Source of the DNA: AP-15 sp963787425
GTDB taxonomy: Bacteria > Pseudomonadota > Alphaproteobacteria > ATCC43930 > CGMCC-115725
NCBI GenBank assembly: GCA_963787425.1
Contig: CAWBCV010000013.1
Span: 248,001-312,000 of the forward strand
Direction of reading: 5' to 3'
DNA: 64,000 bases
The notes below the pieces were generated by a model. The model did not search any database. It saw only the letters and a list, made by a program, of their open reading frames with translations, and was not told the origin of the DNA. Made by a program: the position numbers and the translations under genes. Positions 1-9,268 of this stretch are shown piece after piece (the first letter of the stretch is position 1; the number at the start of each line of letters is the position of its first letter).

Positions 1-942
1 GCCGCCACTGGCAGCCACCCGCAGCTTGCCGGCGATTGGTGCCATTGCGGCATCGCCGGCAGCCATCAGCATGCGGTAAGCAGTAGGGGCGCCCGCGAGA
101 TTTGTAATGCCGAGTTCGGCAATGATTTGGAGAGTTGATTCAACCGAGAATGTGCCCTCGTACATCGTCGTAGTGTGGCCGAGCAGCAGGGGTCCGACGA
201 TCGTATACAGCATTCCATACGCCCAACCCGGATCGGCGATGTTCCAAAACCGGTCGGACGGCTGTAAGTCGAGACCGTCCCGCATGTAGACGGCGACCGG
301 CAGAAGCAGGCGAAGCGGGTAACGTACGCCTTTTGGCAAGCCCGTGGTTCCGGAGGTAAAAATCACAATGAACGGGTCATTGCCTTCCAGCACTGCGGGC
401 GCGAAACGGGTGGGCTGGGCGGCCAACGCCTCGGCAAATTCATCGGTATCGGGCTGATGACGGTCGACCAACAGCGTGGGCGGGCAAGCCGCTACCCCGG
501 CGAGTTTTGGGGCGTTTGCCCCATCGGTAATGATTAGCTTCGCCTGGCTGCCACCAACGGCTGTCACGCGCTGCTCGATCGCACGCGGACCGAAGGCCGT
601 GAACAGCGGCTGATACACGGCGCCGGCACGCCATGTTCCAAGCACCACCGTCAGTAGCTCGGGGATACGCGGCAGCAATCCGGCGACGGCATCGCCGCGA
701 CCAATCCCACGCGCCAACAGCAGATTGGCAAAACGAGCGGCATCGTCGCGAAGTGCAGCAAAACTGACGGTCTCGCGCTCCCCGTCGCGCCCGATCCATT
801 CGAGCGCAATTTGTCCCTCGTCGGCCCAACGATCGCAGCATTCGATGCAGGCATTCAGCCCCTGATCGAGGCGGCCTTCAAGAATGTCGCGCTCCAGCGC
901 ATCCTTCGAGAAATTGCGTCGCGCCTCTTCATACTCGCGCAT
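1..942 (-). CDS. Acyl-CoA synthetase (AMP-binding), C-terminal part outside window
   Basis: The ANL superfamily adenylates a carboxylic acid with ATP and transfers it to CoA. The frame is open from an ATG at 942 to the window edge (314 codons), so about half of a typical 550-residue enzyme is present. The phosphate-binding loop TSGTTGLPKG lies near residues 195-204, and the N-terminal part has the ACS-like pattern. A strong GGGGGAAG ribosome-binding site precedes the ATG and decides the start. The substrate cannot be told because the acyl pocket and the A10 lysine lie outside the window; an acetyl/propionyl-CoA synthetase-like enzyme is most likely. No operon partner is visible; the next gene upstream is the toxin-antitoxin pair. 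Confidence 0.88.
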   Translation of the reverse strand, partial: MREYEEARRNFSKDALERDILEGRLDQGLNACIECCDRWADEGQIALEWIGRDGERETVSFAALRDDAARFANLLLARGIGRGDAVAGLLPRIPELLTVVLGTWRAGAVYQPLFTAFGPRAIEQRVTAVGGSQAKLIITDGANAPKLAGVAACPPTLLVDRHQPDTDEFAEALAAQPTRFAPAVLEGNDPFIVIFTSGTTGLPKGVRYPLRLLLPVAVYMRDGLDLQPSDRFWNIADPGWAYGMLYTIVGPLLLGHTTTMYEGTFSVESTLQIIAELGITNLAGAPTAYRMLMAAGDAAMAPIAGKLRVAASGG

Positions 943-1242
943 ACTTCCCCCTGTCTTGCGGGTTGCGAGCGACCAGCGTCAGATGCCAATTGATTAAATC
1001 ACGTGCGCGCGACCTCGTCGAGGCTGACCTCGTCGCGCCGTCCAGCTGGCGAAGCGGCCAGGCATCAGGCTGCAAGATCTCGGCGTGGAGCAGTGCGGAT
1101 CGCCAGCCTCCCCAAGGACGGCGAAACGCAGGACCTGACGCGCGACCGCCTCTCCGCATTCCCGAGAAAGCGACGCGAAAGCGGGAATCTAGAGCACGCG
1201 CTTCGACACTCGCCCGCCCTTCTCGGGGGGTGACGACGTCGA
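943..1242. other. Intergenic stretch with a degraded palindromic repeat
   Basis: No convincing gene is seen. Several overlapping frames are open on both strands, but they are low-complexity arginine/serine-rich shadows. The right part (1157-1240) is a decayed copy of the palindrome found intact at 46346-46435. Confidence 0.5.
1157..1240. repeat. Degenerate copy of a GCGAAAGCGGGAAT palindrome (MITE/REP-like)
   Basis: The left arm carries GCGAAAGCGGGAATCTAG and the right arm carries TCTCGGGGGGTGACGACG. Both resemble the two arms of the intact element at 46346-46435, with several substitutions and an apparent insertion in the left arm. Noncoding intergenic element; no transposase is nearby. Confidence 0.55.
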
Positions 1243-1568
1243 CTAAGACTGGCCAATGCACTTGACCGTGTCCGGCAATGCGCCCTCAATATGGCGGAGA
1301 GGAGGCTCGGTATGAGGGGCCCGAGATCGGCGAGCCGATTGCTTCTCACTTGGAGCACGACGACGGCAGTAGAGAACGAGACAATGTCCTGTTGAAAGGA
1401 CAGGTTCCGATCCGCTGTTACGAACACGTCGAACTGCGCTGGCGCGAGAGCGAGCAACTCTCCATTCTTGAGCGTCGTCCACCCCATTTGACGCGCGGTC
1501 CTCACCTCGTGGCCATCGGTCTCGCGGCCGAGGCGCCAGTCGATACACTCGTCGAGCAGCACCCTCAC
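1243..1568 (-). CDS. DUF5615 PIN-like toxin, frameshifted near its C-terminus
   Basis: DUF5615 proteins are PIN-like presumed RNases paired with DUF433 antitoxins. The start is a GTG that overlaps the restored antitoxin stop (GTGA). The N-terminus has the family pattern VRVLLDECID, then GHEVRT, GWTTLKNGELL and FVTADRNLSFQQ, which supply the acidic residues expected of a PIN-like site. After LLSAILRA the reading frame runs on into unrelated sequence to 1065, whereas the +1 frame continues as LPDTVKCIGQS and stops at 1243, close to the usual length of about 110 residues. A single missing base near 1288 explains this. Confidence 0.75.
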
Positions 1569-1776
1569 GAGACGGTTTCGATCAGTCGGTCCTTCGCTTC
1601 CTCGAGGAACCAATGACTTGCTCGCGCGTCACAAACGGGAACCCCTCGAGAAAGTCTTCGATTGTTTCGCCCGCTTCGAGGTAATCGAGCAGAGTTTGCA
1701 CAGGAACTCTTGTGCCATAGAACATTGCGGTGCCGCCCATCACCTCGGGGCTACAGCAGACAACTGGCTGTTTCAT
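1565..1776 (-). CDS. DUF433 antitoxin, frameshifted near its C-terminus
   Basis: DUF433 proteins are small helix-turn-helix-like antitoxins encoded just upstream of DUF5615 toxins. The core shows GTRVPVQTLLDYLEAG and EDFLEGFPFVTREQV, the family hallmark. In the as-given frame the protein ends at 1582 with an abnormal SSRKRRTD tail. Shifting by one base after the EQVI motif gives FLEEAKDRLIETVS and a stop overlapping the toxin GTG, the normal family ending and the normal gene overlap. The start ATG at 1776 is chosen because residues upstream of it are arginine-rich and unlike the family. The frameshift is either an assembly error or recent decay. Confidence 0.75.
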
Positions 1777-1933
1777 GCAGATAAGACTACACTCATAGCC
1801 GCGCCGGATACAGGTGGGGCGTCGGCGCGTGACCGGCTCTCCGAGATGACGCGCGCCGGTTCGAGACCGGGAGCGCCGGGTGCTCTGCGGCAGAGTTCGC
1901 AAAGGACTCTGCGCACGCGGGCAAGATCACGGA

Positions 1934-4228
1934 TCAAGAGCCGATTGCGTTTCGGATCCGCGACGGGGTGGCGGGGCCGGCGAGATCGGTTGCGCCGAAA
2001 GGGGCAAGCGCGTCTGCTATGGCGTTGGCGATGGCGGGGAAGGCGGCGATCGCGCCGGCTTCGCCGCAGCCTTTGACGCCGAGCGGGTTGGTTGTGCAGC
2101 GGGTGCCGTTGAAGCCGAGATCGAAGGAGGGGAGGTCGTCGGCGCGCGGCATCGCGTAATCCATGAACGAGCCGGCGATCGGCTGACCGGAAGCCGGGTC
2201 GTAGACGGCGTGCTCGAGCAGGGCTTGGCCCACCCCTTGAGCGATTGCACCGTGCGCTTGGCCCGCGGCGATCATTGGGTTGACCAGCACGCCGTAATCG
2301 TCGACGGCGGTGTAGCGGGCGAGCTTCACCTCGCCGGTGTCGCGGTCGATCTCCACCTCGACGATATGGGCGCCATTGGGGAAGGTCATCCATTCGCGAG
2401 TCCAGGCGTGATAGGTGTCGAGCGGCGCCCCCTTGTCGCGGGCGATCACGGCGACATCGAGCAATGCCACCGAGCGATCGGTGCCCGACACGACAAACCG
2501 GCCGTCCTCGAAGCGGATGTCGGCCTCCGCCGCCTCTAGCGCATCGACGGCAATTCGGGTGCCTTTGGCGATGATCTCGTCCGAGGCGCGCCAGATCGCC
2601 GTGCCGCCCATATAGGTCGCCCGCGAACTGCCGTGGCCGCCGCCCAGAGGGATACGGTCGGTGTCGCCTTGGACGAGCCGGATGCGCTCGTTCGGCACAC
2701 CCAGGCGATCGGCCAGAATCTGGGGAAAGGTCGTCTCGTGGCCCTGCCCGATCGTCTGCGTGCCGGTGATCAACGACACGGTGCCGTCGGCCTCGAAGCG
2801 GATGTCGACATTCTCATGCGGCGAGCCGCCGGTGCCCTTGATGTGGTACGCGAAACCGAGACCGCGCAGAAATCCCCGCGCCTCGCTCTCCCGGCGCCGC
2901 GCCGGGAAGCCTTGTGCGTCGGCCGCCGCCATTGCGCGCTCGAAGGTCTCTGCGAATGCGCCGCTGTCGATGCTATTGCCAAAGGCGTTGGTCACCGGCA
3001 TCGCCTCGGCCGGGACCATGTTGGTGCGCCGCAGTTCGGCGCGGTCGAAACCGCATTGCCGGGCCGCCTTGTCGATCAGCCGCTCGATGATATTGACCGC
3101 CTCGGCAAAACCCGGACCGCGGGTTACGCCGATCGGCGCGGTATTGGTCAGCACCGCGCTGACCTGCAGCTCGATTGCCGGGATGCGATAGACTGTGCCC
3201 GGCAGATGGACGTACTGGAAGGTCTCAACACCTCCCGCGCTCACCAGATAGGCCCCGGCATTGGCGGCGCTGCTGACGCGCAATGCGAGAAAACGTCCAT
3301 CAGCGGCGAGCGCCACGGCAGCCTCGGCCCGATGATCGCGTGCCTGATGGTCGGAGAGGAAAGCCTCGCTGCGGGTGGCGATCCATTTGACCGGGCGGCC
3401 GACGCGCTTCGCCGCCCACAGGATCAGCACATGTTCGGGATAGATGAAGTTCTTGGCGCCGAAGCCGCCGCCGACATCGGGCGCGACCAGCCGCACTGCC
3501 GTTGGGGGCACGCCCAATGCACGCGCGGTATTGTCGCGCGTCGCATGAATGCTCTGACTCGAAACATAGGCCGTGTACCGGCTGCGCTCCGCATCCCAAA
3601 GCCCAATGACGCCGCGCGGCTCCATCGGGTTGGTGACGATCCGGTGATTGTCGAGATCGAGTTCGACGACGTGTGCCGCGGCAGCGAACGCCGCGGCGAC
3701 CGCGGCGCTGTCGCCGGTTCGCCAATCGAAGCAGAGATTGCCCGGCACTTCAGGCGAGATCTCGGGCGCTTCCGCCGCACGGGCGGCTGCGGCGGTCGTC
3801 ACCGCCGGTAACGGGCTATAGTCGACCACGACCTGCTCGGCGGAGTCGAGCGCCTGCGCGCGGGTCTCGGCGACAATCAGTGCCACCGGCTCGCCGACGT
3901 AACGGACCTTGCCCGACGCCAGTAGCGGCTGCGGCGCGAAGGCGAACCGCTCGCCGGTTGTGGCATTGGCTTCTGCGGAGGGCCGTAATGGTTGCAGTCC
4001 ATCGCTCCGCGCGTCCTCGGCGGTCAGCACCGCGAGCACACCGGGCGCCGCCCGCGCTGCTCCAGAGTCGACAGCCTTGATAACCGCGTGCGCGTGCGGC
4101 GAGCGCAGCACCACGGCATGCGTTAGACCCTCGAAGGCGAGATCGTCGAGATATCCGCCCCGGCCGGTCACGAAGCGCAAATCTTCCCGCCGTTTGGGCC
4201 TGTCGCCAATTCCCGAGCGGATTGTCAT
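1934..4228 (-). CDS. Xanthine/CO dehydrogenase-type molybdopterin subunit (orphan)
   Basis: This 764-residue protein is full length for the molybdenum-binding large subunit of the xanthine oxidase/CoxL superfamily, which hydroxylates aldehydes, purines, CO or aromatics using Mo-cofactor. The N-terminal a/b hammerhead domain begins with RREDLRFVTGRGGYLDD. The cofactor-binding GGGFGAKN is near residue 252. The residue taken as the catalytic glutamate sits in GCGEAGA near residue 717. CO-dehydrogenase-type AYRCSFR is absent; the equivalent loop reads TRGPGFAEA, so it is not a form I CO dehydrogenase. No FAD-binding or 2Fe-2S subunit gene is adjacent, which is unusual. The substrate is unknown. 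Confidence 0.88.
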   Translation of the reverse strand: MTIRSGIGDRPKRREDLRFVTGRGGYLDDLAFEGLTHAVVLRSPHAHAVIKAVDSGAARAAPGVLAVLTAEDARSDGLQPLRPSAEANATTGERFAFAPQPLLASGKVRYVGEPVALIVAETRAQALDSAEQVVVDYSPLPAVTTAAAARAAEAPEISPEVPGNLCFDWRTGDSAAVAAAFAAAAHVVELDLDNHRIVTNPMEPRGVIGLWDAERSRYTAYVSSQSIHATRDNTARALGVPPTAVRLVAPDVGGGFGAKNFIYPEHVLILWAAKRVGRPVKWIATRSEAFLSDHQARDHRAEAAVALAADGRFLALRVSSAANAGAYLVSAGGVETFQYVHLPGTVYRIPAIELQVSAVLTNTAPIGVTRGPGFAEAVNIIERLIDKAARQCGFDRAELRRTNMVPAEAMPVTNAFGNSIDSGAFAETFERAMAAADAQGFPARRRESEARGFLRGLGFAYHIKGTGGSPHENVDIRFEADGTVSLITGTQTIGQGHETTFPQILADRLGVPNERIRLVQGDTDRIPLGGGHGSSRATYMGGTAIWRASDEIIAKGTRIAVDALEAAEADIRFEDGRFVVSGTDRSVALLDVAVIARDKGAPLDTYHAWTREWMTFPNGAHIVEVEIDRDTGEVKLARYTAVDDYGVLVNPMIAAGQAHGAIAQGVGQALLEHAVYDPASGQPIAGSFMDYAMPRADDLPSFDLGFNGTRCTTNPLGVKGCGEAGAIAAFPAIANAIADALAPFGATDLAGPATPSRIRNAIGS

Positions 4229-4256
4229 TGGTTCCCTCGAATTCGATGCGAGTTCG

Positions 4257-5319
4257 TCATGCGCCTGCGGCCGCTTCGATCAGTCCCAATAGCTCCGCAA
4301 ACTCCCGACCTCCACCTATCCGCTCCTGCCCTTCTTTCACGTCAATGAGTTGCGCCACGACCAGGCGCAATTGGGGAACGACGGCCAAACCCTGGCCGCC
4401 ATAACCTAGCGCCATATAGTTACCCGCCAGAGACGGCTGCCCCCATGTTGCCCCTTCGGGCAGCACCCACCACAAATATCCGTAGTCGAGACCTCTGTCT
4501 CCTCGCGACCATGGCTTAATCGACTCGTCGACCCAGTCGGCAGGAACGATCTGGGCGCGAGACCATGCGCCTCGATTGAGATAAAGCCAGCCGAAGCGCG
4601 CCAGATCGCGGGCCGTGAGTCTGAATGTGTAAGCATGATAATCGGAGAATGGCTCGAAGACGAATTTTCCGTCGGCCGCCGAGAAATCCTCCATGCCGAC
4701 CGGTTTGGCTATTCGTGCCTCAAAGGCCTGGAAAATATCACTGCCGACCAGTTTCTGGTAAATGAAACCGAGCGCGTTGAAGTCCCAGTTATTGTAGTAC
4801 CAGTAGCTGCCGGGAGGATGGCTGCCGCGTTGCGGACGCTGCGCTTTCATGTCCGGCGCCTCATAGGCGGCAGCGTGATAGACACCCGAGCGGGCCATCA
4901 GCAAATCGCGGATGGTGGCTTGCTTCTCGGTCTCTGACAGGCTCGGTGCCGGTCGTCGATGCCCAGCCCGCCGATCGTTTGGTCGAGGCTGATATGCCCC
5001 TCGGCCAGCCAATGCCGTAAAGCGCGCTGAGAAGGCTCTTGCGCATCGAACGGATGTTTACCTTGTGCGAGACGTCACCCCAGGACGCGATGACTTTTCC
5101 ATCCTGCACGATCATGACTGCGGTAGGAGCATAGGCTCGGGTGTAGTCTTCGGCCTTGGCCAGTTTCTCCATGGACCAGCCGAGCGCCGCGGGATCTTCC
5201 GCCTTTGTCCAACCCGGCGATGGCCATACCGGATCTGCTCCCGAGACCGGTGGCGTGAGCCAGGCGGTCGCGACGAGGAATATGCCGGCGACGATCAACC
5301 TTCGGGATAACGCGCCCAT
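4257..5319 (-). CDS. Beta-lactamase-fold serine hydrolase, exported, frameshifted
   Basis: Class C beta-lactamase/esterase-like proteins use a SxxK serine and are usually periplasmic esterases or peptidases. The N-terminal piece (from 5319) has a hydrophobic signal peptide ending at PPVSGA and the SMRK tetrad in NIRSMRKSLLSALYGI. The C-terminal piece has YYNNWDFNALG (the YxN-type motif) and LGYGGQGLAVVP (the KTG-equivalent region). A short middle stretch, LAEGHISLDQTIGGL, lies in the third frame, so two single-base indels near 4955-5010 separate the pieces. The ATG overlaps the stop of the GFA gene (TGATG), suggesting translational coupling. Substrate unknown. Confidence 0.75.
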
Positions 5320-5777
5320 CAGCCCGACGGTTCGTAGGCCCGTCCCGGCGGATAGGTGGCGTATTTCGGCAGATCCGGGTTCATGTGATCCCAGGGCTGG
5401 GCACTGTCGACGAAAATGTCCGCCTCAGGCCGAAACCAGCTCGGGTCGTCGAGCGTGCCGACCCTGATACCGACCAGATCCGGGCGCGCCGAAACCCGCA
5501 GGAACAGCATGCAGCCGCATTCCGGGCAGAACGCCCGGGTTACCTGATTGCCGCTATCCGCGGTCTTGGCGTAAAGCTTCGGCTCGCCTTGGGTGACGCG
5601 GAAGCTCGCGGCAGGAACCCGCACCGCTGCCGCGTAGGCGCTGCCGCTTTGGCACTGACAGTCCCGGCAATGGCAAAGCAGCGCAAAGACCGGTTCCCCC
5701 GAGCACTCATAGCGGACGGCGCCGCAAAGGCAGCCTCCCGTCATTGGAGCAGCCACTGTGTCCTCCACTTTGCTCAC
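5319..5777 (-). CDS. GFA/CENP-V family zinc-binding protein
   Basis: GFA-family proteins bind one or two zinc ions through conserved cysteines; the name comes from a formaldehyde-glutathione adduct activity that does not hold for most members. The protein has 152 residues, near the family norm. Cysteines occur in GGCLCGAVRYEC, CHCRDCQCQSG and FCPECGCMLF, the full expected set. Start: ATG at 5777, or the internal methionine just before TGGC if the first 11 residues are not translated. It is followed by the serine hydrolase with a TGATG overlap. The function cannot be narrowed further from sequence. Confidence 0.85.
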   Translation of the reverse strand: MSKVEDTVAAPMTGGCLCGAVRYECSGEPVFALLCHCRDCQCQSGSAYAAAVRVPAASFRVTQGEPKLYAKTADSGNQVTRAFCPECGCMLFLRVSARPDLVGIRVGTLDDPSWFRPEADIFVDSAQPWDHMNPDLPKYATYPPGRAYEPSG

Positions 5778-7469
5778 GCCTTGTCGAGCCAGAACGTGTC
5801 TTCGCGCACGACGTCGTAGACGCCGAAATAATCATAGGGGTTATGCCCCTTCACATAGTTGTACCAGACGTCGTTGATTTTCTCCCACGCGACCGGGAGC
5901 ACCGGCGGGTCCTCTTCCATGATGGCTTCGGTCTGGCGGACCAATGCCAGGCGCTTGGCGGGGTCGACCTCGCGGTCGATCTGGTCGGTCAGATCGTTGA
6001 ATTTCTTGTTGTCCCAGAACGAATAGTTCTGCGGACCGCCGGTCCGGTACCAGGCATTGAAGTAGTCGGACGGGTCAAGCAGGGTCGACACGACGGCGCC
6101 GATCGCCAAGTCGTAATGCCCGCTTGCAGTGTCGTCGAACCATACCGACTCGACGACGGTCCGCAGGTTGCACTGGACGTTGAGCCCCTCCTGCAGCATC
6201 GCTTGAATGGCCTGTGCCCAGAGCTTGAAACTGGCGACGTCGCGGACCATGAAATCCAGACCTTGGATTCCATTGGCGTGTCCCGCGGCGGCCAATAGCG
6301 CGCGTGCTTCCTTCAAGGCGGCCCCGGTATCGGTCTGATAGCCGACGCGTTTGCTGAGCTCGTCGGGCGGGGTCGCGAACTCGGAGAAGGGGTAGATAAA
6401 TCCGCCGACCCGCATCGGGGTCACATCTTTGACGACGTCGATCAGCGCCGGGCGGTCGAAAGCTAGATGCAGCGCGCGGCGCACCCGCGGATCGTCAAGT
6501 GGTTTTTTCTTGCTGTTGACCCAAACGCCCTGGATCACGCTCTGATTGAAGGCTGTCGTCGACAGACCCGGCATGTCCTTGGCTTTGCGGGCCGTAACCG
6601 GATCGGTGATGCGGATGTAGTCGCACCTTCCCGACAATATCGCCGAGCCCAGCTCGGGCGAAAACGGGATGAGGTTATAAAATTCGATGCCATCGAGATA
6701 GGGCAGCCCTTTGTTCCAGTAGTTCGGGTTCTTCTCGACGACCCGAACCTCGTTCTCGACATAGCGGACGGTTCGAAAGGGGCCGGTCCCCGGATATGTA
6801 GTCAGTTTCCGCAAATTGAAGTTGTTGTCCTCCAGCGTCTTTTTCCGGACAATCACATTCCAGCCGCTGGCGATTGCGAGCATGATAAAGCTTTTGGGCC
6901 GCGGCTCGGCCAATTTGAATTCGACCGTATATGGGTCCTTCGCATTGATCTCGCTGACCGCCTTGAAGAGGATGCTGCGCGGGATGCTGATGCCCTGCGG
7001 CGGCTTGGCGATACGGTCGAAGGTCGCCTTCACGTCGTCGGCGGTAAGCTCCGCGCCGTCGTGAAACCGCACGCCCTTGCGCAGGAAGAACGTGTAGGTC
7101 GTGCCATCCTTGGAGATCTCCCAGCTGTGCGCCAAGTCGGGGATGATCGTCTTGCCGCTGTCGAGAGGATTGTGGCGAATGAGGTTGTCGAACATGGGGG
7201 CCATCGCGCCAAGAGTTCGCGATCGTCCCCGCCTGGTGAATGTCGAAATGCGGCGGGCGCATTAGTATGCCGTAGCGCAATACACCGCCGCTCTTCGGGT
7301 TGGGCTCGGGGGCCTTCAACTGAAATTTCGAGCCGTCGAATTGGTCAGGTATCTCGTCGGCATGAGCGACGCGCCAGGGAAGACCGTAGACACCTGCAAT
7401 GACGGCGGCGCCGCCTTGCAAAACACCGCGGCGGGTCCACGATGGGCGTGCGAAACGCGGGTCGTTCAT
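5774..7469 (-). CDS. Family 5 ABC substrate-binding protein (copy 1), frameshifted
   Basis: Periplasmic solute-binding protein of the peptide/opine/nickel transporter family. Start ATG at 7469 has a GAGGAAG ribosome-binding site. The N-terminus has a twin-arginine pattern (SWTRRGVLQGGAA) followed by a hydrophobic stretch. The mature part includes the family pattern YTFFLRKGVRFHDGAELTA. One extra base near 7212, between HQAGTIAN and LGAMAPMFDN, breaks the frame; the gene length leaves a remainder of one base, as expected for a single insertion. It is very similar along its whole length to the next gene upstream, so the two arose by tandem duplication. It serves the permeases and ATPases encoded at 9.3-15.4 kb. 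Confidence 0.85.
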
Positions 7470-7486
7470 GCTGCTTCCTCTCTCGT

Positions 7487-9157
7487 TCAAGCTTTGTCCA
7501 GCCACACCGTATCCAGTCTGACGACGTCGTAGATGCCAAAGTATTCGGAAGGGTTGTGGCCCTTGACGTAGTTGTACCAGACGTCGTTGATCTTCTCCCA
7601 AGCGACCGGCACCAGCGGCGGATCCTGTTCCATGACGGCTTCGGCCTGGCGGATCAAGGTCAGACGCTGCTTGGCATCGACTTCCCGATCGATCTGAGGC
7701 ACGAGGGCCTGAAATTCGTTATTGTCCCAGAACGAGTAGTTCTGGGGACCGTCTTTGGCGTACCAGGCATTGAAGTAGTCGGAGGGGTCGAGCAGGGTCG
7801 AGACAATAGCGCCGATTGCCAAATCGTAGTTGCCGTTCTTGATGTCGTCGAACCACACCGACTCGACCGTCGTCCGCAGATTGCATTCGACGTTGAGCGA
7901 TTGCTGCAGCATTTGCTGGATGGCCTGCGCCCAGAGTTTGTGGTGCGCGAGATCGCGCACCAGATAATCGAGGCCCTTTATGCCATTCCCGTGACCCGCC
8001 GCGGCCATCAGGGCGCGGGCTTCGTTGACCGCGGCCGTCGGATCGGGCTGATAGCCGAGCCGCTTTTCGAGTTCGCCCTTGGGTGTGGCGAATTCCGAGA
8101 ACGGGTATAGGAAGCCGCCGACCATCAACGGCGCGACGTCTTTGACGACTTCGACCAGAGCCGGCCGGTCGAGTACGAGGTGCATTGCGCGGCGCACCGG
8201 CGGGTCATCGAGCGGTTTGCGCTTATTATTGAGCCACGTCGCGTGGATCACGCTCTGGTAATAGGTGGCAGTCGACATTCCTGGCGTCGCCTTGGCCTTG
8301 CGCAATGTCCCGGGATCGGTGATCCGCACATAATCTACCCGGCCGGACAGTATTGCCGACCCCATCTCGGGAGAGAACGGCAGCACGTGGTAGAATTCGA
8401 TGCCGTCGACATAGGGCAGACCCTTGTTCCAATAGTTCGGGTTCCGCTCCATGACCCAGACTTCGTTCTCGACGCGGCGGACGCTGCGAAACGGGCCGGT
8501 GCCGGGGTAGACGACCACCTTGCGCAGATTGTAGTTGTTGTCCTCCAGCGTCTTCTTGCGGACGATGACGTTCCAGCCGCTGGCAATCGCCGACATCATG
8601 AAATTGATCGGCCGCGGTTCCGCCAATTTGAATTCCACGGTGTATTTGTCGCGCGCGTTGATCTCGCTGACAGACTTGAACAGAATGCTGCGCGGAATGC
8701 TGATCCCCGAAGGCGGCTTGGCAATGCGGTCGAAGGTAGCTTTGACGTCCTCGGCGGTCAGCTCGGCTCCGTCGTGAAACAGAACTTCTTTGCGCAGGAA
8801 GAAGGTGTACGTCTTTCCGTCCTCGGCGATCTCCCAGCTATGCGCCAAGTCAGGGATGATCGTCTTGCCGCCGTCGCGCGGATCGCGCCGGACTAAATTG
8901 TCGAACATGCAGCCCTGGGCGCCCAGATTGAAAAAAGTCCCGGACTGATGGATGTCGAAATGCGGCGGACGGTTGGGGATGCCCATGCGCAGCACGCCAC
9001 CGGATTTTGCATTGGGCTCCGGTGCGGCGAGCTTGAACGCCGAGCCGTCGAATTTGTCGGGAACCGGCTCGGCGAGACCGAGCCCCGGAAGCAGCCAATA
9101 GCCGCCCGCTACCGCGCCCGCGCTGCCTTTAAAAAAGTCGCGCCGAGTCCACCGCAT
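7487..9157 (-). CDS. Family 5 ABC substrate-binding protein (copy 2)
   Basis: Intact 556-residue paralogue of the preceding gene, from the peptide/opine/nickel-binding SBP_bac_5 family. The start at 9157 is chosen over an ATG at 9232 because a GGGAAGGGAG ribosome-binding site precedes it and the N-terminus then begins directly with a twin-arginine signal (RWTRRDFFKGSAGAVAGG). Tat export suggests folding before export, as known for some dipeptide-binding homologues. It is separated from copy 1 by only 17 bases and divergent from the ATPase genes; the roughly 110-base gap between them should hold both promoters. The ligand is not predictable from sequence. Confidence 0.9.
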   Translation of the reverse strand: MRWTRRDFFKGSAGAVAGGYWLLPGLGLAEPVPDKFDGSAFKLAAPEPNAKSGGVLRMGIPNRPPHFDIHQSGTFFNLGAQGCMFDNLVRRDPRDGGKTIIPDLAHSWEIAEDGKTYTFFLRKEVLFHDGAELTAEDVKATFDRIAKPPSGISIPRSILFKSVSEINARDKYTVEFKLAEPRPINFMMSAIASGWNVIVRKKTLEDNNYNLRKVVVYPGTGPFRSVRRVENEVWVMERNPNYWNKGLPYVDGIEFYHVLPFSPEMGSAILSGRVDYVRITDPGTLRKAKATPGMSTATYYQSVIHATWLNNKRKPLDDPPVRRAMHLVLDRPALVEVVKDVAPLMVGGFLYPFSEFATPKGELEKRLGYQPDPTAAVNEARALMAAAGHGNGIKGLDYLVRDLAHHKLWAQAIQQMLQQSLNVECNLRTTVESVWFDDIKNGNYDLAIGAIVSTLLDPSDYFNAWYAKDGPQNYSFWDNNEFQALVPQIDREVDAKQRLTLIRQAEAVMEQDPPLVPVAWEKINDVWYNYVKGHNPSEYFGIYDVVRLDTVWLDKA

Positions 9158-9268
9158 GACGTCTCCCTTCCCTTTTGGTCTTTTCACGACTGAGCACGGC
9201 GTGCTCTGATGTCGTGGCGTTCGGTTCCGCATCTCTCAAATATAACAGGGAACTTTGGGAGTCACTTC

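Noticed and set aside
2633..3811. 392-codon plus-strand ORF antisense to the Mo hydroxylase
   Set aside because: It is the shadow of the high-GC gene: arginine/proline/glycine-rich, no domain, no ribosome-binding site.
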